From positions 171,626-235,625 of the forward strand of contig NZ_JADBHF010000005.1 in the NCBI RefSeq assembly GCF_017808105.1: a DNA stretch of 64,000 nt, in the 5' to 3' direction. The position numbers and the translations under genes are program-made. This stretch comes from Brevibacterium renqingii (GTDB lineage Bacteria > Actinomycetota > Actinomycetes > Actinomycetales > Brevibacteriaceae). This document shows positions 53,355 through 61,584 of the stretch, one piece after another. How positions within the stretch are numbered: the first letter of the stretch is position 1; each line of letters starts with the position of its first letter. The notes beneath the pieces were generated by a model. It saw nothing but the letters and a program-made list of their open reading frames with translations. It was not told where the DNA came from and did not search any database.

Positions 53355-54461
53355 TCACGCGTCTCCCTTGTAAGGATGGATGAGGGAATGGAGCTTCTTA
53401 GGTCCCACTTTCGTTTCTTTGAGGTATCCCTCCTCCACCAGAACGGTGACGGCTGTCCTCACAGCGGTTGCTTTCCCTTTGACCTTGGTCTCGATCTGAT
53501 TCTTGGACAGCCCTTCTTTTGGGCCGCTTTCGAGGACGAGGGACACCATCTTCATGAGGTGGGTGGGTCTAAACTGACCGGAATCCGACTTGGTTCGAGT
53601 CGGCGGCAACAATCCGAGCGTCACCTTTTCGGTACTAGGGTCGCTGTCGAGATGAAGCGTTCCGAGATCGTTTCCTTCGGCGAACCTACGAAGGGCTCCC
53701 GGCCGATCCTTATGTAGCCGAACCCGCGAGGAACCGCTCAATCCCTTGCCGAATGGTTTCACCGCCTCGATGCCGAATACTGCTCCGTCTACTGCGTTCA
53801 ACTTGTGGACAGAACCAATGGCGTACTGCCCACGTCCTTCGCTGGCCTTCGTGACGTGGTCAACCTGCACTACCGCACACCCCAGACGAGCGAAGCGTCG
53901 CAACAGCCGCGTCCACCGCGACACGTCGAGCAAGTCCATCGGATCGAGGCCCATCATCGCCATTGCGTTGGTGACTCCGTCCATGACCAGAAGATCGGAT
54001 CCAGGAAGCAGTTCGCTGAGTCGTTCTTCTGCTCGTACATGCCATCCCTCGGGGGAAATGTAGGCGCACCTTTCATGCGCATCTGAGATAGGGACTCCAA
54101 GGTCGCGAAGGCGATCCGCGAACTCTTCCCATCCGTCTTCGAAGTCCACATAGACCACGCGGCCTGCACGCTGGATGATCTGAGTGGTTGCGTACATGGC
54201 GAGCCATGTCTTGGCGGATTGAGACGGCCCTTGGAACGTGTGTACACGTCTGCGGTACAGCAGTGCAGGGCCGTCGATCCGTGCCAGTAGAGAAGGTTCA
54301 ATTCGTTTGTGATTGCCCGAAAGGACGGGACTGAGAGGAATCGGATTCCAGGAGTTGAGAATCTCGTCCTCTTCTTTGACCTCCGGGGCGTCCTCGATTG
54401 AAGCGACGTTGTCCAGCAAGGCCATACGGTCTCGGTTCGAGGGGTCCGCCCAGCCATTCAT
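53355..54461 (-). CDS. RepA-like RecA-fold ATPase with C-terminal winged helix
   Basis: A 368-residue protein. It has an ATPase domain of AAA_25/RepA-helicase type: Walker A GPSQSAKT (78-85), RVVYVDFEDGWEEFADRL and Walker B DLLVMDGVTNAM (Asp161), then VVQVDHVTK. The last 70 residues (LMKMVSLVLESGPKEGLSKN, AVRTAVTVLVEEGYLKETKV) form a winged-helix. Similar proteins drive replication of plasmids and AICEs. AAGGGGG precedes the ATG. Overlaps the upstream gene by 4 bp. Its position beside the iteron cluster strengthens a replication role. Confidence 0.82.
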   Translation of the reverse strand: MNGWADPSNRDRMALLDNVASIEDAPEVKEEDEILNSWNPIPLSPVLSGNHKRIEPSLLARIDGPALLYRRRVHTFQGPSQSAKTWLAMYATTQIIQRAGRVVYVDFEDGWEEFADRLRDLGVPISDAHERCAYISPEGWHVRAEERLSELLPGSDLLVMDGVTNAMAMMGLDPMDLLDVSRWTRLLRRFARLGCAVVQVDHVTKASEGRGQYAIGSVHKLNAVDGAVFGIEAVKPFGKGLSGSSRVRLHKDRPGALRRFAEGNDLGTLHLDSDPSTEKVTLGLLPPTRTKSDSGQFRPTHLMKMVSLVLESGPKEGLSKNQIETKVKGKATAVRTAVTVLVEEGYLKETKVGPKKLHSLIHPYKGDA

Positions 54462-54607
54462 GCGGCCCCCTTGTGTTCTAGCCGAATTCCGGGAGACCGC
54501 GAAAGGAGGTGGCGAAGTTCGTCCTTCTGCTCTTCTGTCAGCTCTGGCCAGGAGGCTGCTTCGGCCTGGGCAGCTCTGCGGATAGCGTCTCGGGTCGATT
54601 CATCCAT
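54458..54607 (-). CDS. Small hypothetical protein coupled to the RepA-like gene
   Basis: A 49-residue protein, MDESTRDAIRRAAQAEAASW continuing with PELTEEQKDELRHLLSRSP. It looks like a short helical peptide similar to small genes that precede replication genes in actinobacterial mobile elements. The start overlaps the upstream gene by 8 bp, and its stop overlaps the RepA-like start by 4 bp. Too short for a family assignment. Confidence 0.6.
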   Translation of the reverse strand: MDESTRDAIRRAAQAEAASWPELTEEQKDELRHLLSRSPGIRLEHKGAA

Positions 54608-54827
54608 GGCCGCCACCGTTCGCTGAACTGGGTGCCTTCTCATTGACCGAGAGGAGAAGCGCGGCGTGATCCTCGTGATCAAGGTGACCCGGGATTGCGT
54701 GAATCGCGTCGATGGCGCGTGCTGCTGCAAATTTGATGCGCAGAGCTTTGATAGTCGAATCGCTATCGCCGTTCTTTACCGCGTTAGCGAGTCTTGACTG
54801 CGCGATCCGAGAAGAAGGAGAAGACAT
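54600..54827 (-). CDS. Small helical hypothetical protein, first gene of the element operon
   Basis: A 75-residue protein. STIKALRIKFAAARAIDAIH and AIPGHLDHEDHAALLL are two predicted helices; no DNA-binding motif is clear. The ATG at 54827 lacks a strong ribosome binding site; an in-frame ATG at 54851 would add 8 residues. It is the most upstream gene in the minus-strand series that ends with the translocase at 48787. The region upstream (54828-55041) has inverted repeats and should contain the promoter. Confidence 0.55.
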   Translation of the reverse strand: MSSPSSRIAQSRLANAVKNGDSDSTIKALRIKFAAARAIDAIHAIPGHLDHEDHAALLLSVNEKAPSSANGGGHG

Positions 54828-54878
54828 GAGAGGTGCACTTCCTACCTCCACCTACGCGGAGGTATAGAAACCGTTCCA

Positions 54879-54899
54879 TGCAGGCACTTAGTGCCTGCA
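54879..54899. promoter_or_regulatory. Palindromic operator-like site upstream of the element operon
   Basis: TGCAGGCAC-TTA-GTGCCTGCA: a perfect 9-bp inverted repeat with 3-base spacer, about 50 bp before the first gene of the minus-strand operon. A repressor-binding site is likely. Confidence 0.6.
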
Positions 54900-55041
54900 A
54901 GCTCTCTCCTTCTTGCCCTTTCAGGGTACCCCTTCCTGAGGGGCGGAGCAAGTATTGCTCCAGGTCAGAGGCTTGTTTGGATTGCAGTCGGGGTGTGCTA
55001 CTTTCGAACTCACCAGGGGAGTTGCCGCGTTGGCGATGAGC

Positions 55042-55078
55042 AAAAAAATTCTGTGACACGCGCCGTTGCGTGTCACAG
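55042..55078 (-). terminator. Intrinsic terminator of the serine integrase gene
   Basis: On the minus strand an 11-bp stem CTGTGACACGC/GCGTGTCACAG (6-base loop) is followed by AATTTTTTT. This is a canonical Rho-independent terminator, 28 bp after the integrase stop codon. Confidence 0.9.
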
Positions 55079-55105
55079 ACGGAGGCCGAGTGAGGCACCG
55101 AGGGG

Positions 55106-56659
55106 TCAGTCCAGAGCTCTCGCTCTCGGTGTAATCGTTACTGTGCTGGAGTCGAACCCTTTGCGTCCTCGAGGATGAGAGTGGATGTGCACCGTGCAGA
55201 GAGCCCGTATCACCGATCGCGTTGTCGCGAGGTCGGCATCATCGAACGCTGCGACCGGGTCGTCTGCGTCCAGGACGGAATGAGGCCCGGTGCCCGTTGA
55301 TAGACGAGTCCGTTCAGCATCGAGTGCAGCGATGGACACCTCGGCCTTGTCGCGGATGCGCTTGAGGTCGCGACCCTCGATGATCTCGTCGTCGTAGTCG
55401 GCCTGCGCCCTGGCGATCCGTCCGCGATGCATTGTGATCTCGTCGGAGATGGCTCGAAGGCGCGGGTGATCCGGTGCGGGAACGATGTTCTTGAGGTCCG
55501 GACGAGCAAGACGAGCGCGGATCGTCTCGACCACATACGTGTCGATGTGCTCGCGCAGCCGCATCACATGCCCTTCGCAGCGATACCGCATACTGTGCGC
55601 GCGCACCGGTTTGCCGCATACCTTGCCAGTGTCGGGGTCTTGCCAGCCGCAGAGGTATAGTCCGGACCCGAGGTGACGGCGGTCAGTGCCTACTCGGTTC
55701 GTTACGCGATTCGGATCGTCGAGGCGATCTTGAACCGCCCACCAGGTGGCCTCTGGGACCAGTGAGTCCCACTGGCTGCAGACGGGCTCGCCGGAGTCGG
55801 AGCGCAGGATCGTGGCGCGCCACGAACGTCGCTTCCCACCATCAGGTTGCACGGTGGGTGGAGAGTACGTTGAGTAACCGGCGTACCGAGGGTTCCGGAG
55901 GATGCCGAGAACAGTCGACGGAGCCCATGCTCTATCTTCTGGCACGGGTCGGGGTGGGCGCCCGTCCGCCGCTCTCTTCTCGTTGCGCTCCAGCGCGAGG
56001 GTTCGTGAGTGTCGGGGGAGTGGTGGCACGTTGGGGATGTCGGGGCCGCTCTTGCCGGATAGTGCCGCTGCGATGGCTCGCAAAGAAGCACCAGCGGTGA
56101 ACGCCTGGTAGATCGCCTCCACTGCTCGTGCCTCGTGAGGGATGACCTCTCCCTTAAGGGTGTACCCGAGCGGACGCACGCCCTTGGGGGGACGCCCCTG
56201 CTCCGCTCGCTGCCGCTGGGCGCGACTCTGTCGCTCGGCTTTGACCTCGATCTCGTTGCGCGCAATCGCGGAGAAGAGATCTGCGCTGAGGCGTCCAGCA
56301 GCGGTCGTGCAGTCGATGTCCGACCCCTTAGCGAACGTCAGGAGTATCTCGTGACGCTGTGCTGCCTCGATGATGCGCACCCCGTCTGCACGGTTGCGCT
56401 CTAGGCGGGGCCACTCCTGCGCGACGACGACGTTGATCAGCCCTCGTTCTATGTCGGTGAGCAGGCGCTCGAAGGCGGGTCGCTTCTGCTTGCCGACTCC
56501 TGAGATGTCGTTGTCCTCGTAGACCCCGGCCGGAGTCCATCCCCTAGCCGTGATGAGGGCCTCGGCGTCTTCCCTGTGACGATCGACGCCCAAGCGCGTG
56601 TTCTCACGGTCTTGCGAAATCCGCAGGTAGATGGCTGCTCGCCGTGGCTTGGCGCTCAT
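55106..56659 (-). CDS. Large serine recombinase (integrase)
   Basis: A 517-residue serine integrase. The resolvase domain has AAIYLRISQDRENTRLGVDR with the catalytic Ser at 15, and VVVAQEWPRLERNRADGVRI. The recombinase domain includes GVRPLGYTLKGEVIPHEARA and WAPSTVLGILRNPRYAGYSTY. A zinc-ribbon-like segment (LYLCGWQDPDTGKVCGKPV, then RYRCEGH) is followed by a coiled-coil region (about 390-470). Such enzymes integrate phages and ICEs at specific sites and may need a separate directionality factor. The att site usually lies next to the gene; the 214 bp upstream (56660-56873) contain no gene. Confidence 0.93.
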   Translation of the reverse strand: MSAKPRRAAIYLRISQDRENTRLGVDRHREDAEALITARGWTPAGVYEDNDISGVGKQKRPAFERLLTDIERGLINVVVAQEWPRLERNRADGVRIIEAAQRHEILLTFAKGSDIDCTTAAGRLSADLFSAIARNEIEVKAERQSRAQRQRAEQGRPPKGVRPLGYTLKGEVIPHEARAVEAIYQAFTAGASLRAIAAALSGKSGPDIPNVPPLPRHSRTLALERNEKRAADGRPPRPVPEDRAWAPSTVLGILRNPRYAGYSTYSPPTVQPDGGKRRSWRATILRSDSGEPVCSQWDSLVPEATWWAVQDRLDDPNRVTNRVGTDRRHLGSGLYLCGWQDPDTGKVCGKPVRAHSMRYRCEGHVMRLREHIDTYVVETIRARLARPDLKNIVPAPDHPRLRAISDEITMHRGRIARAQADYDDEIIEGRDLKRIRDKAEVSIAALDAERTRLSTGTGPHSVLDADDPVAAFDDADLATTRSVIRALCTVHIHSHPRGRKGFDSSTVTITPRARALD

Positions 56660-56873
56660 GAGGCCAGTCTACGTCGTGATGGTTCTCGGCTGCGGAATGT
56701 CGATACTCCCGCTCCGTAGAGCGCCGAAGCTAGGCCGTGTGCCGACTTGAACTCTTCTGAAGTGAACGCCTGCGGGTGCCATGCTGATAATGTCAACCAT
56801 GTAAGGCGCAAAAGCCTGGTTGCCGTGAAAAGCGATCTGTTGCACTTGGCTATGGCTGGGGAGGGGTGCGGTC
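56660..56873. other. Divergent promoter region between integrase and defence-like operon
   Basis: 214 bp without a gene, between the start of the integrase gene and the first gene of the three-gene operon. It must carry both promoters and may include an att site, but no repeat that would mark one was found. Confidence 0.45.
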
Positions 56874-57560
56874 GTGTCGATGCAAGCCGCCGTGCCGTCC
56901 GAGGCGCGGCGTCGGGGAGGGTCACCCAGTCAGACAGCGGTGCGGGTGCTGGTCTTGATGGACGTCTTGGGTGACCCGGTTGCTGCCAGTGGCCCCGTTG
57001 CGGGATCTGTCGCGAGGATCTCCTCGCTTACCCGTGTGCAGAAGCTGGACTTTTGGCTCCGCAACCCCGATTACCTCGCCGATGAGCTGCTCACGGAGTA
57101 CGAGGAGGGTCGCGTCAGTCTTGACGACATCCAGGGCCACGTCGCTCGGATGTTGGACGGCGACGCACCGTCTCTTCATTCTTATCCGATGGAGCGGTAC
57201 CTTTACGGGGCATACGAGTTCATCGACGACGCGTTGGCCGTGCTTAAGTTCTATGGACAGATCGCTCATCGTCGCGTCGCGGATTCCGGGAAACAGGCTC
57301 GCCGGGACTACTACCTGCTGACGGCGGGGCGTGTGACCGTTAACCGGATGCGGGCGCAGATCCCTGAGCTCGGGTGGTACTACGCGCAAGCAGAAGCCAT
57401 CGCACTAATCCCCGACGCGGCTTCGGGTGCCGCTGCGCGACGTCGACAGTATGAACAGCCGGAGTATGTGCAGACCGCACATGGCGACATCATCCCCTCG
57501 ATTCTGGAGCGGGTAAAGGAACGTGCTGTGGCGCTGGCTGTGATTGGAGATGACGCATGA
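56874..57560 (+). CDS. ABC-3C middle-component-like protein
   Basis: A 228-residue soluble protein. ISSLTRVQKLDFWLRNPDYL followed by ADELLTEYEEGRVSLDDI, then YPMERYLYGAYEFIDDALAV and RDYYLLTAGRVTVNRMRAQI, give a compact helical protein with a possible winged-HTH. This pattern is what I recall of the small middle component encoded with SMC-like ATPases in ABC-three-component systems, but I cannot confirm the family. GTG at 56874 follows GGAGGGG; ATG at 56880 is possible. Its stop overlaps the ATPase start by 4 bp (ATGA), showing a tight operon. Confidence 0.65.
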   Translation: MSMQAAVPSEARRRGGSPSQTAVRVLVLMDVLGDPVAASGPVAGSVARISSLTRVQKLDFWLRNPDYLADELLTEYEEGRVSLDDIQGHVARMLDGDAPSLHSYPMERYLYGAYEFIDDALAVLKFYGQIAHRRVADSGKQARRDYYLLTAGRVTVNRMRAQIPELGWYYAQAEAIALIPDAASGAAARRRQYEQPEYVQTAHGDIIPSILERVKERAVALAVIGDDA

Positions 57561-59680
57561 CCTGGGTTGAAGATGTCGCGAATAGGGCGCAAGTCGACGC
57601 GCGCGTCGCTGATGGCGTCCTTCGTTCGTACGGCATCACGGGACCAAAACCTGTCCCGGCTCGTCGTCGGCTGCGGGTCGAAGCTTTGCATTTCGCGGGC
57701 GTCAAAAATCTAGAGTCGCCTTACTACCCAGGCCAGCGCATGTTCGTACCGTTTTCATTCACCCGCACGTTCGCGGCTTCCGTCACTGCTCTCGTCAGCG
57801 ACGGGAATAATAGCAAGGGCAAGAGTTCCATACTGGAAATTCTCGCCTGGGGTCTTCGCGGGAGCGCCCGTGAGTTGCAACCTGATGTGCGCAGTTGGTT
57901 GCGGCAGGTATGCCTGTTCCTCACCATTGCCGATGAGCGTGTTCTCGTTGCTTGGCGAGTCACGGGTGGTCGTCCGCGCGGTAGCATCATTGCGCTGCCT
58001 AAAGGCGAAGATCTGGATCTCGACGCGTGGGATCTACGTGCACAAGAAGCAATGAATGCGCAGGCCGAAGCATCCCGTGACGAAGACGGCCCCGTGTTTG
58101 ACTTAGATGCCCCCGTTGACGAGCTCATCGCAGGCCTCCGTGCTCGCAATGCATTCAGCATTGCGTCCTTCGATGATGAACGCGGGATGCGACAGGCTGT
58201 TGGTGACTTCATGCTCAATCGGTTAGCCATCGAGGAGCTTCCCCAGTGGAACAAGCGCCGGCAGGCAACTACCGCTGACGACGGAAGCACCGTCGAACAC
58301 GGGTGGCCGCTGTGGTCGCAGGCGATGTTGATCTCTAAGCCCAGCCACAACACGACCATCGGAGAGACGCCGATGCAAGCGGGTGCCGTGTTAGGGACAT
58401 TCCTCGCTACGGAATGGACCTCGACCCGGAGTCGCATCCGTGCACACAAGACCGCGGTGGACGGTGAGCTGGCCGCCATCCGTCGACGTGTCGAGGCCGA
58501 CACTAAGGCCCGGGAAGATGGCGCCCAAGAACTCAGGCGTGAACGCAACGATCTGCAGAGGCAGTTGGATGCCCTCCCTCCCGAACAAGTGACAACCGCA
58601 GAGGCGGCCCAACTCGTCAGGAATGCGTCCGCTGCGGGTGCTGCGGTGAGAACTGCCCATGAGGAGATGCTCAGCGCCGCTCTGGCCTGGGGAGCGGCGG
58701 AACGAGCGCGGGAGACGGCGAAGTTCGATCTGGTGGCGCTGCAGGAAGCGGCCGTGACTAGGCGCTTCTGGCATTCTCTCAAGCCCTCCTGTTGTCCCCG
58801 ATGCGACGCACGGGTGGAGCAGGAGCAGTGGGAACGTGAACGGGCCGGTTCGTGCTCGTTGTGCAATAGCCCAATCGCGGTCGCCGACGAACACGACGAG
58901 CACGAACCTGATCTGGATAGCGAAGAGGACGTCGATCCAGTCGACATTGCCGAGGAGCGTGTGCGTGCCAGCGAACTCGAAGTCATGACGACCTCCGCCG
59001 CACACGACGCCGCCCAAGCGGACTTCCATCGGGCTCAGACGGAGTTTGAGCAGGTGAACGGCGCGCTGAATGCGTTGCACGACGATCCAACCGTGCGACG
59101 AGAATTGGAGCGGCGCATCGGGGTGCTCGATGGGCGAATACAGGAGCGGACCGCTGACGTGCGCGCCGAAGACGAAGAGGGACTGGTGGTCGAGTCGCGC
59201 GTGCTCGCGGCCGCCGACAAGCTTGCTGATGCTGCTTTGACGAGCGACCGCAATGCTGCCTTGGCTGCGGCGAGTACACGCATCACTCAGCTCGGCAAGG
59301 AACTTGGTATGAGCAACCTTGAGAGTGCCCGGCTCAAAGGTAACGCCCACCTGGATGTCACCCGCGGCGGTGAGGAGACCAAGTTCGGTCGCCTCGACGA
59401 CGGTTCACGTTTGCGACTGAAGATCGCGGTCGTCATCGCACTCGTCGAGGTCGGCGTCGCGACAGGGCTGGGTAGGCATCCAGGCTTTCTCGTCGTAGAC
59501 GCCCTCGCGCGCGAAGAGCTCAATGAAGGGGACGGTGAGCACCTGCTAGCGGAGCTGTACCGGGTGGCTGAGACTCACGACCTGCAAGTTATCACTGGCA
59601 CCACTCATAGTGCACTCGTGGATGCCGTACTTCCTGAAGAAGCGGTCGTTCGCCCGCTGCCGACAGGCTTTTTGTGGTGA
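57557..59680 (+). CDS. Rad50/SMC-like ABC ATPase with zinc hook
   Basis: A 707-residue ATPase. After an N-terminal helical part (about 1-38) comes RLRVEALHFAGVKNLESP and the Walker A GNNSKGKSS (83-91). Long coiled-coil arms occupy about 290-560, meeting at a zinc hook with CCPRC and CSLC (about 411-442), as in Rad50. The C-terminal part has the ABC signature region LDDGSRLRLKIAVVIAL, Walker B FLVVDALAREEL (Ala in place of the usual catalytic Glu next to Asp) and a His switch region TGTTHSAL. It likely senses DNA ends or structures and controls the partner nuclease. Coupled to the upstream gene. Confidence 0.85.
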   Translation: MTWVEDVANRAQVDARVADGVLRSYGITGPKPVPARRRLRVEALHFAGVKNLESPYYPGQRMFVPFSFTRTFAASVTALVSDGNNSKGKSSILEILAWGLRGSARELQPDVRSWLRQVCLFLTIADERVLVAWRVTGGRPRGSIIALPKGEDLDLDAWDLRAQEAMNAQAEASRDEDGPVFDLDAPVDELIAGLRARNAFSIASFDDERGMRQAVGDFMLNRLAIEELPQWNKRRQATTADDGSTVEHGWPLWSQAMLISKPSHNTTIGETPMQAGAVLGTFLATEWTSTRSRIRAHKTAVDGELAAIRRRVEADTKAREDGAQELRRERNDLQRQLDALPPEQVTTAEAAQLVRNASAAGAAVRTAHEEMLSAALAWGAAERARETAKFDLVALQEAAVTRRFWHSLKPSCCPRCDARVEQEQWERERAGSCSLCNSPIAVADEHDEHEPDLDSEEDVDPVDIAEERVRASELEVMTTSAAHDAAQADFHRAQTEFEQVNGALNALHDDPTVRRELERRIGVLDGRIQERTADVRAEDEEGLVVESRVLAAADKLADAALTSDRNAALAAASTRITQLGKELGMSNLESARLKGNAHLDVTRGGEETKFGRLDDGSRLRLKIAVVIALVEVGVATGLGRHPGFLVVDALAREELNEGDGEHLLAELYRVAETHDLQVITGTTHSALVDAVLPEEAVVRPLPTGFLW

Positions 59681-59698
59681 TCTGAGGAGCGGACGACG

Positions 59699-61558
59699 AT
59701 GGCACAGACAGTTGTTGAAGCCCTTGGCGCTCTCGAAGGAACCCCTACCGTTGACGGGTTGGGAGGCGAAGAACTCATCTACGCGTCCCGTGACGACTTG
59801 GTCTTCGACTCGCGCGTCTCGGAGGTCGCGGTAGCGTTGTGCGCCGACTGGACGAGGCTGAGGAGCCCGGAGGTAGCCACCTCGTTCCTCCTGGAGGCCG
59901 CTCGGCATGCGAACCCGTTCGGGGCTCCCGCTCTGTTCAACGTCATCCTCGATTCCAAGGAGGCCCTTCCCGCGGTGGCCGTAGAGCTCGAGGAAGTGTT
60001 GCGCGTTCGATCCAGTGGGAGGGGCCCTGTTCGTGACTTTGCCCTGGGAGCGTGGACGCGTCTGACGCTCGGAGGGTGGGCCCGGAAGAAGCACGCGTTG
60101 TTCGCCGCCTTGGAGGACAGCGTCGATGCCGACGACGTTACACACGCATTGGTCCGTGCGCTCGGAGCGGCGTTGACGTGGTCGCAGGAGAAGGATCTCG
60201 AGCGGGCTTTGGAGTTCCTTCTCAAAGATGACGAACTAGGCAGCGACGCGTCGATGGAACTGGGCATGTATGCCGTGTCCCGTGCCGTTGCCTGCGAGGA
60301 CCTTACGGACGTCCGTGATCACCTGGGCACTGCACATGAGTTTTTCGCGGTCGCTGCGAAAGACGACTCTCGTCCCGATGCGGTTGCGTTCAAATCCGTA
60401 ATCGGTGGTGTATTGGATCAGACGCACGGCCAGACAGTAGCTCGCTCTCGTTACGACGCGATCTGCGAGACCGTATACGCCTATCTCGACGGGTATGTCG
60501 GTGCGGACCCAGGTTGGCGTGCGCCGCGAGCACGAACCACAGTTGCGTGGATGGGTTTGCTCGGCGATTTGCAACAGGCGGACACCGACCGATGGTTTAG
60601 TCCCGTGCGCACCATCGCAAGTCTCGCCCGGGCGATGGCTGCGGAAAAGACGAAGGTTCTTATCGTGAACGTTGGGTCTCAAAGGGGTGTGCGCACGCTC
60701 GTTCGCCCCGAAGTGGAGAGCATCGCAGCACGCAACGCGGATGTCATCACTCATATCCGTAGGTGGCTGCAGCTTGAAGACGAGGACCCGGACCTGCGCT
60801 CGGCTGTCGAAGACCTCCTGCGTCTATTGGAGTCCTCGCCCCCAAAAGGGCAGGGCGAGTCGATTTCGACGGCGGAAACGACTCGCGAGGACCTCATCGC
60901 CTCGGCTCCCGGTGATATCCAAGCACTCCTCGACCACTTCGAAGCCTTACAGATGCCGCTCAGCTACGCCGAAGAGAACCTACTGGCGCGTCTCCTGACA
61001 GAGTGTGAGACACACGCCGAAGGCGGCGTCGAGAGGTATTCTGCAGAACTCGCGGTCGTCCTTCACCGTCTTGTCCGGTACGCGTCGTTGAGTCTTGACC
61101 GCGGTCAGAACAGCGTGCGTTCATCGAAGTGGTTCGCGTTGGAGGAGCCCTGGCCTAAAGAGCACGTACTTGCCGACGATATGAACGCCGCTCTTTTCGG
61201 TAGCGGTTTAAACTCGTCCGTCGAACGCGAAAATGCCGGCGGGCGGGTAGATATCGCCGTCCTCTTCCCTCGCTGTCGTATCAGCATCGAAGTAAAGCGC
61301 ACGGTCAAGCGACGCGATGATGACACGCTTATTGCCGATTTTGGCACGCAGACCATCCAGTACGCGAGCACCGATGTTCCCGTCGCGATTCTTGCCGTTG
61401 CCGACTATGCCCGCCGTGCCACGCGTCTGGACCTCCCCGCCGTATTCCAGGTCGTCCCGAAGCAGTTGGACCCGACCTCCCGCCAACATGCGTTGGCAGC
61501 GGTGCGACTGCAGGCAAATGTCGCATCTCCCTCGACGGCGTCGTCAAAATCGCTTTAA
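59699..61558 (+). CDS. Putative effector with C-terminal PD-(D/E)XK-like nuclease
   Basis: A 619-residue protein. The first 480 residues are mostly alpha-helical without a family I know (possible HEAT/TPR-like). The C-terminal part (about 500-600) has GGRVDIAVLFPRCRISIEVK (residues about 513-531), that is GxxxDxx...(E)xK, followed by FGTQTIQYA, a classic PD-(D/E)XK nuclease core. GAGGAG lies 9 bases before the ATG. It is the third gene of the operon with the SMC-like ATPase, so it is the likely effector of a defence module. The ISL3 element was inserted within the target site that contains its stop codon, leaving the coding sequence intact. Confidence 0.72.
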   Translation: MAQTVVEALGALEGTPTVDGLGGEELIYASRDDLVFDSRVSEVAVALCADWTRLRSPEVATSFLLEAARHANPFGAPALFNVILDSKEALPAVAVELEEVLRVRSSGRGPVRDFALGAWTRLTLGGWARKKHALFAALEDSVDADDVTHALVRALGAALTWSQEKDLERALEFLLKDDELGSDASMELGMYAVSRAVACEDLTDVRDHLGTAHEFFAVAAKDDSRPDAVAFKSVIGGVLDQTHGQTVARSRYDAICETVYAYLDGYVGADPGWRAPRARTTVAWMGLLGDLQQADTDRWFSPVRTIASLARAMAAEKTKVLIVNVGSQRGVRTLVRPEVESIAARNADVITHIRRWLQLEDEDPDLRSAVEDLLRLLESSPPKGQGESISTAETTREDLIASAPGDIQALLDHFEALQMPLSYAEENLLARLLTECETHAEGGVERYSAELAVVLHRLVRYASLSLDRGQNSVRSSKWFALEEPWPKEHVLADDMNAALFGSGLNSSVERENAGGRVDIAVLFPRCRISIEVKRTVKRRDDDTLIADFGTQTIQYASTDVPVAILAVADYARRATRLDLPAVFQVVPKQLDPTSRQHALAAVRLQANVASPSTASSKSL

Positions 61559-61560
61559 CG

Positions 61561-61583
61561 GGCTCTTCAGAGTTGAGTGTGGG
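61561..61583. repeat. Left terminal inverted repeat of the ISL3 element
   Basis: A 23-bp perfect match to the complement of 62984-63006. It borders the transposase stop codon by 1 base. Confidence 0.93.
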
Positions 61584-61584
61584 G

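Noticed and set aside
35755..56730. Shared TCCGTAG between the ychF junction and the region upstream of the integrase as an att core
   Set aside because: A 7-bp match is likely by chance, and the displaced ychF end (FNV-stop codons) is not found next to the second copy.
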